The notes beneath the pieces were generated by a model. It did no database searches. It saw only the letters and a program-made list of their open reading frames with translations, and had not been told where the DNA came from. The translations under genes were made by a program, and so were the position numbers. Shown here piece by piece: positions 1-6,482 of a DNA stretch of 23,371 nucleotides. The stretch is from CAYUAG01 sp964554015 (lineage in GTDB: Bacteria; Zhuqueibacterota; QNDG01; CAYUAG01), in contig CAZKMO010000042.1 of NCBI GenBank assembly GCA_964554015.1, forward strand, positions 1 through 23,371, given 5' to 3'. Position 1 is the first letter of the stretch, and each line of letters begins with the position of its first letter.

Positions 1-1127
1 CGTTTCAAGGCCTTATGTACAACAGCGGATGCTTTCTTGAAATTCTTGGCTTTATGCTCATAATATTTAGCTAATTCTTCGTAGGCAGTAAAACTGCTGG
101 CATACTTCTCAATAATGTATACCCATATTTTATTTGCCTTGCTCCAGTAACGCTTGCGTTTAAATAAATAACCCAGCCGGTAGAGAACCGCTTCCCGATC
201 CGAGTGCAAGAGCTCTCGCTCCAAGGCCTTTTTATAGCAGAGGGAAGCCTTGCCGAATTCATCCAAATTCTCAAAAGACCTGGCAATACTGGCAAAATCC
301 AGGGAATGATCCAGGCATTCTTCCGGATTCAGATAGATACGGGCCGTATGTCCGGCCAGTACAGCCAGGGTGAGAATATCCAGGCGGTTATGTTGGAACA
401 CCTGAACCATTTTACTGCCGTTTCCCGAGGAAATATAATCAAAATAGAGAGAAGGAATCAGATATCCGGGAATATCATCCTCCCTATAAAAATCAAAAAT
501 ACAGCGTTCCACATTTAATAGCGAACAATCCTGCAGCCTGGCTCCCCATATTCTTCTTACGGTGTACAGAAGGTCAAAGTGATGTAGATCATGCAGGTAA
601 TTATTCATTCTATTTAAAATCAAACGGGTAGTGAGAATGTTTACATCATAGCTTTTTCCGTTATAGCTTACAATAAATTCACTCTCTCTAAACCGGGGCT
701 CCAGCGCCTGCAGCAGAGAAGCTTCTTCATCATAATCTCTCATCATATATTGTTCAATCACAAACTGATTATCTTTAAAATAACCTATCCCGATTAAAAA
801 GGGCACAGTGCCGGTGCCCCCGGCCAGACCAGTGGTTTCCGTATCCACAAAGAGTGCTTTCTTATAGTTAAAATCCTTGAGATTTTCATCTTTTCCGGCC
901 AGCATAAAACTTTTACCCTCCAGGGTCTCAAATTCATCCCTTAGATTTTTTCCGTATATTTGTTCCGAAGAGTAGGAAGTGACAGTTTTATAACACTGAC
1001 CCTGTTCATTATGAATCTCTTCCCCGGGTATCCACTTAACTAAATCTTTCCTGGATAAGGATGACCGCCTTTTAGGCTGGGAATGAAGGTGTGGCTCCAG
1101 ATGCTTTAATTTGGAGATGATATCCAC
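1..1127 (-). CDS. RNase H-like (YprB-type) exonuclease domain protein with TPR-like repeats, 3' end cut by window
   Basis: The reading frame is open from a GTG at 1127 to the window edge (375 codons), so the C-terminus is missing. The middle of the protein is a DnaQ/RNase H-like fold as in the YprB family: Asp95 and Glu97 in FVDTETTGLAGGTG, Asp161 in SYNGKSYDVNIL, Asp185 in HHFDLLY, and His246/Asp250 in QHNRLDILTL. These are the expected metal-binding positions of a 3'-5' exonuclease or nuclease. From about residue 262 the sequence becomes helical and TPR-like (ARSFENLDEFGKASLCYKKAL, then further helix pairs). The GTG start is chosen because the frame is closed shortly upstream, the N-terminal 90 residues are family-like low-conservation sequence, and the next Met (75) lies close to the catalytic domain. 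The Shine-Dalgarno sequence is weak. A 21-codon ORF ends one base before the GTG. Nuclease activity is inferred from the motifs; the substrate is unknown. Confidence 0.85.
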   Translation of the reverse strand, partial: MDIISKLKHLEPHLHSQPKRRSSLSRKDLVKWIPGEEIHNEQGQCYKTVTSYSSEQIYGKNLRDEFETLEGKSFMLAGKDENLKDFNYKKALFVDTETTGLAGGTGTVPFLIGIGYFKDNQFVIEQYMMRDYDEEASLLQALEPRFRESEFIVSYNGKSYDVNILTTRLILNRMNNYLHDLHHFDLLYTVRRIWGARLQDCSLLNVERCIFDFYREDDIPGYLIPSLYFDYISSGNGSKMVQVFQHNRLDILTLAVLAGHTARIYLNPEECLDHSLDFASIARSFENLDEFGKASLCYKKALERELLHSDREAVLYRLGYLFKRKRYWSKANKIWVYIIEKYASSFTAYEELAKYYEHKAKNFKKASAVVHKALK

Positions 1128-1243
1128 CTTACTTCTCTTTAACCTTAATCAGATCTCTCATCATATTTATTTTCTCTTTGCCATACTCAGTCATTAATCT
1201 GCACTGCTTTAAAACTACTGCTGCTTATTCCCTAAATTACTAT

Positions 1244-1272
1244 AATATAGTTTCTCCTATTTTTTAAAGCAA
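1244..1272 (-). promoter_or_regulatory. Candidate sigma-70 promoter for the RNase H-like gene
   Basis: On the minus strand TTGCTT (1272-1267) is followed after 17 bases by TATATT (1249-1244). It lies about 115 bases upstream of the GTG start, in the AT-rich gap between the two divergent genes. Prediction from sequence only. Confidence 0.45.
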
Positions 1273-1287
1273 GTATAGAATCAGGGG

Positions 1288-1316
1288 TTGAAAAAAAGCT
1301 TGTCTCATAGTATATT
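1288..1316 (+). promoter_or_regulatory. Candidate sigma-70 promoter for yggS
   Basis: TTGAAA (1288-1293) and TATATT (1311-1316) are separated by 17 bases. An overlapping TATAAT lies at 1316-1321. The predicted transcription start is about 35 bases before the ATG at 1359. It is back to back with the minus-strand promoter at 1244-1272, making a compact divergent promoter region. Confidence 0.5.
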
Positions 1317-1358
1317 ATAATAATCAAAAAAAATATATTAGGTCATGAAAGCTATTCT

Positions 1359-2015
1359 ATGATCGAAAAAAACGTAAAAACAATTTTACAGGAGCTTCCG
1401 CCCTCAGTACAACTGGAAGCCGCAGCCAAAACCCGTACCGCAGAACAAATACAGCAGGCAGTGAAGGCGGGAATTCATATAGTAGGAGAAAATTATATTC
1501 AGGAAGCAGAAGCAGTCATAGAAAAAATGGGGAAACCAGTACCCTTTCACTTTATCGGACATCTTCAGCGCAATAAAGTAAAAAAAGCCATCGACCTGTT
1601 TGATATGATCGAAACCGTAGATTCGCTCCGTCTGGCCCGGGAGATCAACAAACGCTGCGGAGAAAAAAATATGGGTATGAATATACTTATTGAAGTAAAC
1701 AGCGGCCGGGAATCCCAAAAATACGGCCTGGTGCCGGAAGAAGTGGAGCAATTCGCAGAGGAGATTACCTCTTTCCAAAATCTGAAGGTTAAGGGATTGA
1801 TGACCATGGGTCCTTTTACCGGAGATCCGGAAAAGGCACGACCCTATTTCAAGGAAACCTGCAATCTGTTTGAAACCCTGAAGACCAAAGCTATTCCTGG
1901 TGTGGAAATGAAATATCTTTCCATGGGAATGACCAACTCCTATAAAATTGCCCTGGAGGAAGGGGCTAATATCATCCGGATCGGTACTAAAATATTCGGG
2001 GAAAGAGAATACTAA
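1359..2015 (+). CDS. yggS: YggS/PLPBP family pyridoxal-phosphate homeostasis protein
   Basis: A 218-residue protein of the YggS/PROSC family, cytosolic PLP-binding proteins with an alanine-racemase-like barrel that help keep free pyridoxal phosphate in balance; no catalytic reaction is established for the family. Lys24 in AAAKTRT is the expected PLP Schiff-base lysine. Other family blocks are GENYIQEA (43-50), FIGHLQRNK (65-73), IEVNSGRESQKYG (111-123), GLMTMGP (146-152), LSMGMTNSY (187-195) and the phosphate-binding IRIGTKIFG (206-214). It is about 10-20 residues shorter at the N-terminus than the E. coli protein, as in other short members I recall. No strong Shine-Dalgarno sequence precedes the ATG. 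It is divergent from the RNase H-like gene and shows no obvious functional link with the genes after it. Confidence 0.92.
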   Translation: MIEKNVKTILQELPPSVQLEAAAKTRTAEQIQQAVKAGIHIVGENYIQEAEAVIEKMGKPVPFHFIGHLQRNKVKKAIDLFDMIETVDSLRLAREINKRCGEKNMGMNILIEVNSGRESQKYGLVPEEVEQFAEEITSFQNLKVKGLMTMGPFTGDPEKARPYFKETCNLFETLKTKAIPGVEMKYLSMGMTNSYKIALEEGANIIRIGTKIFGEREY

Positions 2016-2030
2016 TAAAGACAAAATAGA

Positions 2031-2195
2031 ATTGGGTATAGGGTATAAGGTATATGGATTTTGAATTATGAATTTATATAATCAAGACTGGACTTCACCC
2101 TGAATTTATTCAGGGTGGAGTTCAGAGGTCAGGCTTAGATCTCGGGTCTCCTAAATATTATCTCTCCCTTGAGGGAGAGATGAAAGAGAGGGTGT
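2031..2195 (+). repeat. Composite intergenic palindromic element, copy 1
   Basis: Two blocks that both recur, inverted, at 15064-15355. Block one (2031-2123) begins with GGGTATAGGGTATA and ends in a 10-bp stem (2096-2105 with 2108-2117, two-base loop, CACCCTGAAT/ATTCAGGGTG). It matches the reverse complement of 15262-15355 at about nine of ten positions by eye. Block two (2141-2195) holds a perfect 9-bp stem (ATCTCTCCC 2160-2168, GGGAGAGAT 2173-2181) and matches the reverse complement of 15064-15118. It fills most of the gap between yggS and the next gene. No T-tract follows on the plus strand, so it is not an obvious terminator. Confidence 0.85.
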
Positions 2196-2281
2196 AGCTG
2201 AGAATGGAGAATTTTGAAAATTGAATTATGAAAACATGGAGTAATGAATTAATAACAAAAATAATCAAGGCCATAAAAATA

Positions 2282-3187
2282 ATGAAATCTTTTAAATTAT
2301 TTATAATTTTTTACATTATTACCGGTTACCTTTTTACCATGACAGTCCTGTCCCAGGTGGTTTTGAATGAAATCATGTTCGATCCGCTTTTTTCAGAACA
2401 GACAGACGAATTTATCGAAATCATCAATCTCTCCCCAACCGATTCCTGCCATCTGGCCGGGTGGATCCTTCAAGATTCCAACGGTGCAAGTGCAATAGTC
2501 AGCATTGGTGAAAGCACTGTGCTGGGACCGGGACAATATGGGGTGATTCTTGACCCTGATTATTTTGATCAGTCCCATACCTATGATTCTCTTATTCCCT
2601 TCTCAGCCCTGATTCTGACAGTCAGCGGTACAACATTGGGATCCCGGGGATTATCAAATTCCCAGGATGAAACCATTACCCTGATCAACAATAAAGGTAA
2701 TCCAATAAGCAGCCATACCTATAATAGTCAGGAAAACAAATCCGGTTTTTCCGAGGAACGGATTAATCCCGAGAAACCGGATATTCCTTCTAACTGGAAC
2801 AGGAGCTGTACTGTCCACGGAACTCCCGGATATGAAAACAGTGTCTTTTCTTCCTCTATACCTGAGAAGGTAAAACTTAGCATTGATCCCAATCCTTTCT
2901 CCCCTGATCAGGATGGAGTAAATGATATTGCCCGTATTACCTATTCTCTTCCCTGGAACAGAGCAACTGTATCGGTTAGAATTTTTGATACTCTGGGGAG
3001 AATGGTAAAAACCTTACTATCCGCTTCTCCCTCCGGAGCTCATCATATCATATATTGGGACGGCACTACCACTAATAATACCTATGCTCCGGTGGGTATG
3101 TATATAATATTTCTGGAAGCAATTTGCGAGGAGGCGGGGAGAACCATACAATATAAAAAAACCATTGTTTTGGCTCGCCAATTATGA
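2282..3187 (+). CDS. Secreted lamin-tail-domain (LTD) protein with C-terminal FlgD-like Ig domain
   Basis: A 301-residue exported protein. I chose the ATG at 2282 rather than the in-frame ATG at 2228: it starts a clean signal peptide (MKSFKLFIIFY..., hydrophobic to TVLSQ at about residue 25), while the upstream 18 codons are poly-basic/AT-rich and come out of a repeat-like leader. Residues about 26-140 are an LTD fold: VVLNEIMFDP, then DEFIEIINLSP and LAGWILQDSNG, the usual opening of this family. Residues about 198-301 resemble the FlgD-like/CHU_C Ig domain at the end of many secreted proteins of the FCB group: IDPNPFSPDQDGVND, then VSVRIFDTLGRMVKTLL and a WDGT...APVGMYIIFL block. Such proteins are usually surface or secreted; no catalytic domain is visible. 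Its stop codon overlaps the start of the next small gene. Confidence 0.85.
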   Translation: MKSFKLFIIFYIITGYLFTMTVLSQVVLNEIMFDPLFSEQTDEFIEIINLSPTDSCHLAGWILQDSNGASAIVSIGESTVLGPGQYGVILDPDYFDQSHTYDSLIPFSALILTVSGTTLGSRGLSNSQDETITLINNKGNPISSHTYNSQENKSGFSEERINPEKPDIPSNWNRSCTVHGTPGYENSVFSSSIPEKVKLSIDPNPFSPDQDGVNDIARITYSLPWNRATVSVRIFDTLGRMVKTLLSASPSGAHHIIYWDGTTTNNTYAPVGMYIIFLEAICEEAGRTIQYKKTIVLARQL

Positions 3188-3363
3188 AAGATAAATTTGA
3201 TAAACTATCCTTAAGGGGAATGATTGCTTTTGCGCTTGCTTCTGCGGGTTTGATTTATGAAGTATTTTTTTCCTCAGAAACTGAAATTTTCCTGCTGGTT
3301 TTTTACGGAATAGTGCTTATGATTGCTTTATATCTAATTTTTTTCCTGGAAGTATTTCACTAA
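3184..3363 (+). CDS. Small membrane protein, 59 residues, two predicted helices
   Basis: The start ATG (3184-3186) overlaps the TGA stop (3185-3187) of the preceding LTD gene as ATGA, a usual arrangement for translational coupling. The protein starts MKDKFDKLSLRG, then has a hydrophobic stretch at about 12-29 and a second at about 35-57 (FLLVFYGIVLMIALYLIFFL), with a short acidic SSETE turn between them. By the positive-inside rule the basic N-terminus, and so probably both ends, face the cytoplasm. I do not recognise a family. Overlap, open frame and coherent topology support a real gene; there is no homology evidence. It stops two bases before the DnaA box at 3365. Confidence 0.6.
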   Translation: MKDKFDKLSLRGMIAFALASAGLIYEVFFSSETEIFLLVFYGIVLMIALYLIFFLEVFH

Positions 3364-3364
3364 G

Positions 3365-3373
3365 TTATCCACA
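3365..3373 (+). promoter_or_regulatory. DnaA box, perfect consensus
   Basis: TTATCCACA matches the DnaA-box consensus TTATNCACA at every position. A weaker 8/9 match, TTATTCACT, follows at 3376-3384. Actual DnaA binding is not shown. Confidence 0.6.
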
Positions 3374-3616
3374 TTTTATTCACTATCGTTTAACCAGCAT
3401 ATTTTTCAACCAATTACCTATTTTAAAATTTATTAATGAATGTGATTATTATTATTTTTCCCCTATGTATTTTATTCTTATATTGATATCATAAATCTAA
3501 AATAATCAAATAATTAGATATATAGTAAATAATGAATCTTCCATTTCTTCATATTTTTGATTTATTGATCAGGAAAATCCGAATTTTACTTAGAATACAA
3601 GGATTTACTCCACAAG
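3374..3616. other. AT-rich spacer between two DnaA boxes (candidate unwinding element)
   Basis: By my count about 79% A+T over 3374-3616, and about 86% over 3421-3540, well above the neighbouring genes. It lies between the convergent small membrane-protein gene and the phosphatase gene. It contains no ORF, strong hairpin or T-tract terminator that I can see. AT-rich DNA bounded by DnaA boxes is what an origin or a DnaA-titration site would look like; this reading is inference. Confidence 0.4.
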
Positions 3617-3625
3617 TTATCCACA
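3617..3625 (+). promoter_or_regulatory. DnaA box, perfect consensus
   Basis: A second TTATCCACA, in the same orientation as the one at 3365, ends six bases before the phosphatase stop codon. A weak 7/9 match (TACTCCACA) immediately precedes it, separated by two bases. Two perfect 9-mers 252 bp apart in a convergent gap are unlikely to be chance. Confidence 0.6.
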
Positions 3626-3630
3626 CAAGA

Positions 3631-5028
3631 TTACTGTAACAACTTTTTCACAATTTCTCCCAGTTCTGCATTATCCAGGTACCTGCCATATCTAAAATCA
3701 TCCTCATCCGCTGCTTTTTCCAGATATTCCCAGCCTGTACCCTGAGCAAAAATGGGAACCAGAGAATTACTATGGCTTCCCGAGTACCACTGCATTGCCG
3801 GTAAACGCCCTTCCCCTTTATTTTCCAAAGGTTTCCAGACTGTTTCCACTGATTCACTATCCTTTCTTATTCCACCTGATCCAGGACCATTCAGATACCC
3901 ACACTCGTGATCAGCCGTCACAATAATCAAAGTCTCATTCCAATTGCTGTTTGTCTCCACCCATTCCACTGCCGCTTCCACTGATTGGTTAAAATCAATC
4001 TGCTCCTCAATTAAGCGGACAGAATTATTACCATGAGAGGCCCAGTCCACAGCTCCTCCCTCTACCATGAGAAAAAAACCATTTTCATTGTTATCCAGTA
4101 CATTTAATCCGGCTCTGGTCATCTCCGCTAAACTGGGAACATTACTATTAAAGGGGATTTGAAAAGGTTCTTCCTCATTTCCTCTACGATCATACTGTAA
4201 TGTACTACTCACTCCCGCTATACCCAGCACTCTTTCCGGTGTTTGACCCTGGGCGAGATTCTGAAAATCCTCTTTTTTCTGAATTAATTTCCAGTACTCC
4301 ACCTCTCCATCCTGATCACAATCATTACCAATGTTACCTTGTAACAGTTGTTCCCAGAGCTCTTTTCCCCCCACGTATTTGTATTCCAGCTCATTCGTTT
4401 CTGGTTCTTCTATTAGCTGGGGATCGTTTATCTGATCCTCGTCCGGATAAATTTTTTCTCCATCCTGATTATACCAGGGATGACCGCAGCCCATGATTAC
4501 CTCCACCTTGCTGTCCCTAAGCATTTCTCTGGCTATCTGCCGATAATTATATCTGTCAACATTATGAGCCACAAATCCGGCTGGTGTGGCATGGGATAAT
4601 TGTACTGAGGTTATCACTCCAGTGGATTTACCATTTTGCTCTGCCACATCCACCACATTTATCAATTGAGTGGAATCAGGTCCCACTCCAATAGCTCTGG
4701 AATAAGTTTTCACTCCGGTCGACATGGCAGTTGCAGCTGCTCCCGAATCAGTGTATTTTTCTTTAAGGTAGCTAAAATCTTTCCATACTTTTTCCGGGTC
4801 ATAGTTATCACCATAGAGATAGGTACTCATGGCACCGATAAAGGGAAATTTTTCATATACCTGTTGACCTCTTTTCCCATACTGATAATAATCTGCTGCA
4901 ATGATATGATTATACCCACAACCGTCGCTTATTAAAAAAATTATATTTTTAGGTTTTTTATCGTTACTATAGGCTGTATTGATAAAAACAAAAATTAAAA
5001 ACAAAAATATTTTGATTTTTATCTTCAT
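3631..5028 (-). CDS. Alkaline phosphatase, PhoA family, exported
   Basis: A 465-residue metal-dependent phosphomonoesterase of the E. coli PhoA superfamily, acting in the periplasm or outside the cell to release phosphate. Residues 1-21 are a signal peptide ending TAYS. Family residues are in order: Asp35 in FLISDGCG; the nucleophile Ser95 in YTDSGAAATAMSTGVKTY; SHATPAGFVAHNVDR (145-159) with the Arg of the substrate pocket; Glu323, Asp328 and His332 in MVEGGAVDWASHG; Asp373/His374 in TADHECG; and His419 in SGSHS. An insertion near 232-247 contains DCDQDGE, possibly a calcium site. The Shine-Dalgarno AAAGGA lies six bases before the ATG. The gene is monocistronic and faces the DnaA-box region with its 3' end. 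PhoX-like or DING phosphatases are excluded by the motifs. Induction by phosphate starvation would be expected, but I see no clear Pho box. Confidence 0.93.
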   Translation of the reverse strand: MKIKIKIFLFLIFVFINTAYSNDKKPKNIIFLISDGCGYNHIIAADYYQYGKRGQQVYEKFPFIGAMSTYLYGDNYDPEKVWKDFSYLKEKYTDSGAAATAMSTGVKTYSRAIGVGPDSTQLINVVDVAEQNGKSTGVITSVQLSHATPAGFVAHNVDRYNYRQIAREMLRDSKVEVIMGCGHPWYNQDGEKIYPDEDQINDPQLIEEPETNELEYKYVGGKELWEQLLQGNIGNDCDQDGEVEYWKLIQKKEDFQNLAQGQTPERVLGIAGVSSTLQYDRRGNEEEPFQIPFNSNVPSLAEMTRAGLNVLDNNENGFFLMVEGGAVDWASHGNNSVRLIEEQIDFNQSVEAAVEWVETNSNWNETLIIVTADHECGYLNGPGSGGIRKDSESVETVWKPLENKGEGRLPAMQWYSGSHSNSLVPIFAQGTGWEYLEKAADEDDFRYGRYLDNAELGEIVKKLLQ

Positions 5029-5059
5029 TTCTTATCCTTTCAATTGATTTATCCCTGAG

Positions 5060-5088
5060 AATATAGATATAATTTAATTTATATGCAA
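5060..5088 (-). promoter_or_regulatory. Candidate sigma-70 promoter for the alkaline phosphatase
   Basis: On the minus strand TTGCAT (5088-5083) is followed after 17 bases by TATATT (5065-5060), which would give a leader of about 25 bases ending in the AAAGGA ribosome site at 5040-5035. A second possibility, TTGCCA with TATAAT further upstream (about 5119-5146), has a 15-base spacer. Confidence 0.4.
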
Positions 5089-5160
5089 TGACCTATTCCC
5101 TTTGATTATTAATTCTTTTTTTCTATTTTTATTATAGATGATCTTGTATATTGGCAAGAA

Positions 5161-5360
5161 AATCGGTATTCGGAATCGGAATCGCTATCGCAATTGACGT
5201 TAGCCACGGATTCACACGGATTGAACACAGAACAAAAACATATACTTAATCCGTGAAAATCCTTGTTAACCTGTGGCTCATTTTGTCCAGGAAAAATCTT
5301 TTTAAAAACATTCTTATTCCGAATTAAAAACGATACCCATTCCCATAGCGATACCGATAT
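5161..5360. repeat. Nested inverted-repeat intergenic element
   Basis: The outer arms are made of GGTATCG/GGAATCG words: left at 5163-5190 (CGGTATTCGGAATCGG), right at 5327-5358 in inverted form (CCCATAGCGATACCGAT). The inner arms carry AGCCACGGATTCACACGG (about 5200-5219), reappearing inverted as TTAATCCGTGAAAATCC and CCTGTGGCT (about 5245-5279). The arms are diverged, not perfect. The outer-arm word recurs at 6488-6513. It fills the gap between the divergent phosphatase and outer-membrane protein genes and has no coding capacity. Confidence 0.65.
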
Positions 5361-5400
5361 TGAAAAGAATAAATAATATTTTATAATTAAGGAGGCAATA

Positions 5401-6138
5401 ATGAAAAAATTTATATGTATGATACTTTTCGCATTAAGTTACAGCCTGGGATTCTCTCAGTTATCCCTTGATTTGGAAACCGGAATGGTTTTCAGCGGAT
5501 ACAATGATGTACGTATTCCCGGAGATACCGGTACTCTCTTTTCTTTATCAGAAGATCTTGATCCCAATTCCACAGTATTTTTTCGAGGTCGAATCAACTA
5601 TGCTTTAAGTCCCAGGCATACTCTTTCTCTGCTCATTGCACCCTTGACCATTACCTCTGAAGGCCGCCTCCCCCAGGATGTTTTTTTTGAGGACACTGAT
5701 TTTCCTGCCCAGGAAAAAGTCACCGCCACCTTTCGCTTTAATTCCTACCGGTTGACCTGGCGCTACAGAATTCTGCAGACTGAAAATTTTCAACTGGGAC
5801 TGGGGTTAACCGGTAAAATAAGGGATGCGGAAATTAAGCTGAAAAGCAATGAGCGCGAATCAAATAAAACCAATGTGGGCTTTGTTCCTCTCGTCAATTT
5901 CAGCTGCCTGTGGCAGTTTCAGGAAAAATTTGGAGTTATTTTCGCAGGAGATGCCCTGGCATCACCCCAGGGCCAGGGAAGAGCAGAGGATGTTCTGCTT
6001 GCTTTAAAGGGTGATATATCAGACAGGATTACTCTGAAACTCGGATACCGTATTCTGGAAGGCGGTGCTGATGTTGACGAGGTCTATAATTTTACCCTGA
6101 TTCACTATGCCGTGGTAGGAATTATAATTAATATATAA
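5401..6138 (+). CDS. Outer-membrane beta-barrel protein of unknown function
   Basis: A 245-residue protein with a signal peptide (MKKFICMILFALSYSLGFSQ, cleavage after about residue 20). The mature part is built of alternating hydrophobic/polar strands with aromatic girdles, for example STVFFRGRINYAL, HTLSLLIAPLTI, NSYRLTWRYRIL, FQLGLGLTGKI, GFVPLVNFSCLWQF, RITLKLGYRIL and YNFTLIHYAVVGIIINI. This pattern suits a small barrel of about 8-10 strands ending close to the C-terminus. I do not recognise a specific family. The start is supported by AAGGAGG (5389-5395), five bases before the ATG. It stands alone, divergent from the phosphatase and convergent with the photolyase, so context gives no function. 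Confidence 0.75.
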   Translation: MKKFICMILFALSYSLGFSQLSLDLETGMVFSGYNDVRIPGDTGTLFSLSEDLDPNSTVFFRGRINYALSPRHTLSLLIAPLTITSEGRLPQDVFFEDTDFPAQEKVTATFRFNSYRLTWRYRILQTENFQLGLGLTGKIRDAEIKLKSNERESNKTNVGFVPLVNFSCLWQFQEKFGVIFAGDALASPQGQGRAEDVLLALKGDISDRITLKLGYRILEGGADVDEVYNFTLIHYAVVGIIINI

Positions 6139-6171
6139 CTTCTTTAAAAATTTACTGAAGGCAATAAAATG

Positions 6172-6215
6172 AACTTCACTTCCACGTGAAGTTTACATTA
6201 TTGTTTCTTTTTTCT
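6172..6215 (+). terminator. Possible intrinsic terminator of the outer-membrane protein gene
   Basis: A perfect 8-bp stem, AACTTCAC (6172-6179) with GTGAAGTT (6186-6193) around a six-base loop, is followed by a T-rich run (6194-6215). The stem is GC-poor, so termination strength is uncertain. Confidence 0.4.
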
Positions 6216-6450
6216 CTTGTCCCTTCGACAAGCTCAGGGCATGCTTTTATCTTTCTATCCTGTCATCCCCGAATGCTTTGCTGCCAGATACATGCAGGGA
6301 CCAGTTTGTCGGGGATTCCACCTACAACATCTACCCCTGGATTCCCGCTTAAAAATTGCGGGAATGACATTGATTTTGATATTCACGAATGTATAAATAT
6401 TTATTCTGTTTCTGGATCACAACTGGACTCCATCTTGAAGATGGAGTCCA
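6216..6450. repeat. Cluster of palindromic intergenic repeats
   Basis: Several repeat-like units lie in a row. CCCTTCGACAAGCTCAGGG (6221-6239) is a short motif I recall from many unrelated bacterial genomes. ATCCCCGA (6265-6272) pairs with TCGGGGAT (6309-6316). ATTCCCGC (6341-6348) pairs with GCGGGAAT (6358-6365), the CTGGATTCCCGC...GCGGGAATGAC type. An almost perfect 27-bp palindrome (6424-6450, 13-bp arms, TGGACTCCATCTT) resembles the hairpin in the composite elements at 2086-2123 and 15262-15297. TCACGAATGTA (6383-6393) is repeated inverted at 6471-6481. The stretch between the convergent genes has no credible ORF. Confidence 0.75.
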
Positions 6451-6482
6451 CCTATTCCATATAATCTGTGTACATTCGTGAC

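Noticed and set aside
1345..1362. Five-codon ORF (ATG at 1345) whose TGA overlaps the yggS start as ATGA
   Set aside because: Its possible ribosome site (AGG at 1340) is only two bases from the ATG, and such short overlaps arise easily by chance in AT-rich leaders.
2160..2181. ATCTCTCCC/GGGAGAGAT hairpin as the yggS terminator
   Set aside because: No T-tract follows on the plus strand, and the hairpin is part of a dispersed element.
2228..2281. Upstream in-frame ATG at 2228 as start of the LTD protein
   Set aside because: It would put 18 basic/AT-coded residues before an intact signal peptide; the ATG at 2282 gives a normal exported N-terminus.
5360..5387. TTGAAA and TATAAT (16-base spacer) as a promoter for the outer-membrane protein gene
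   Set aside because: The start site would fall inside the AAGGAGG ribosome site, leaving no usable leader; the true promoter is probably further upstream within or before the repeat.
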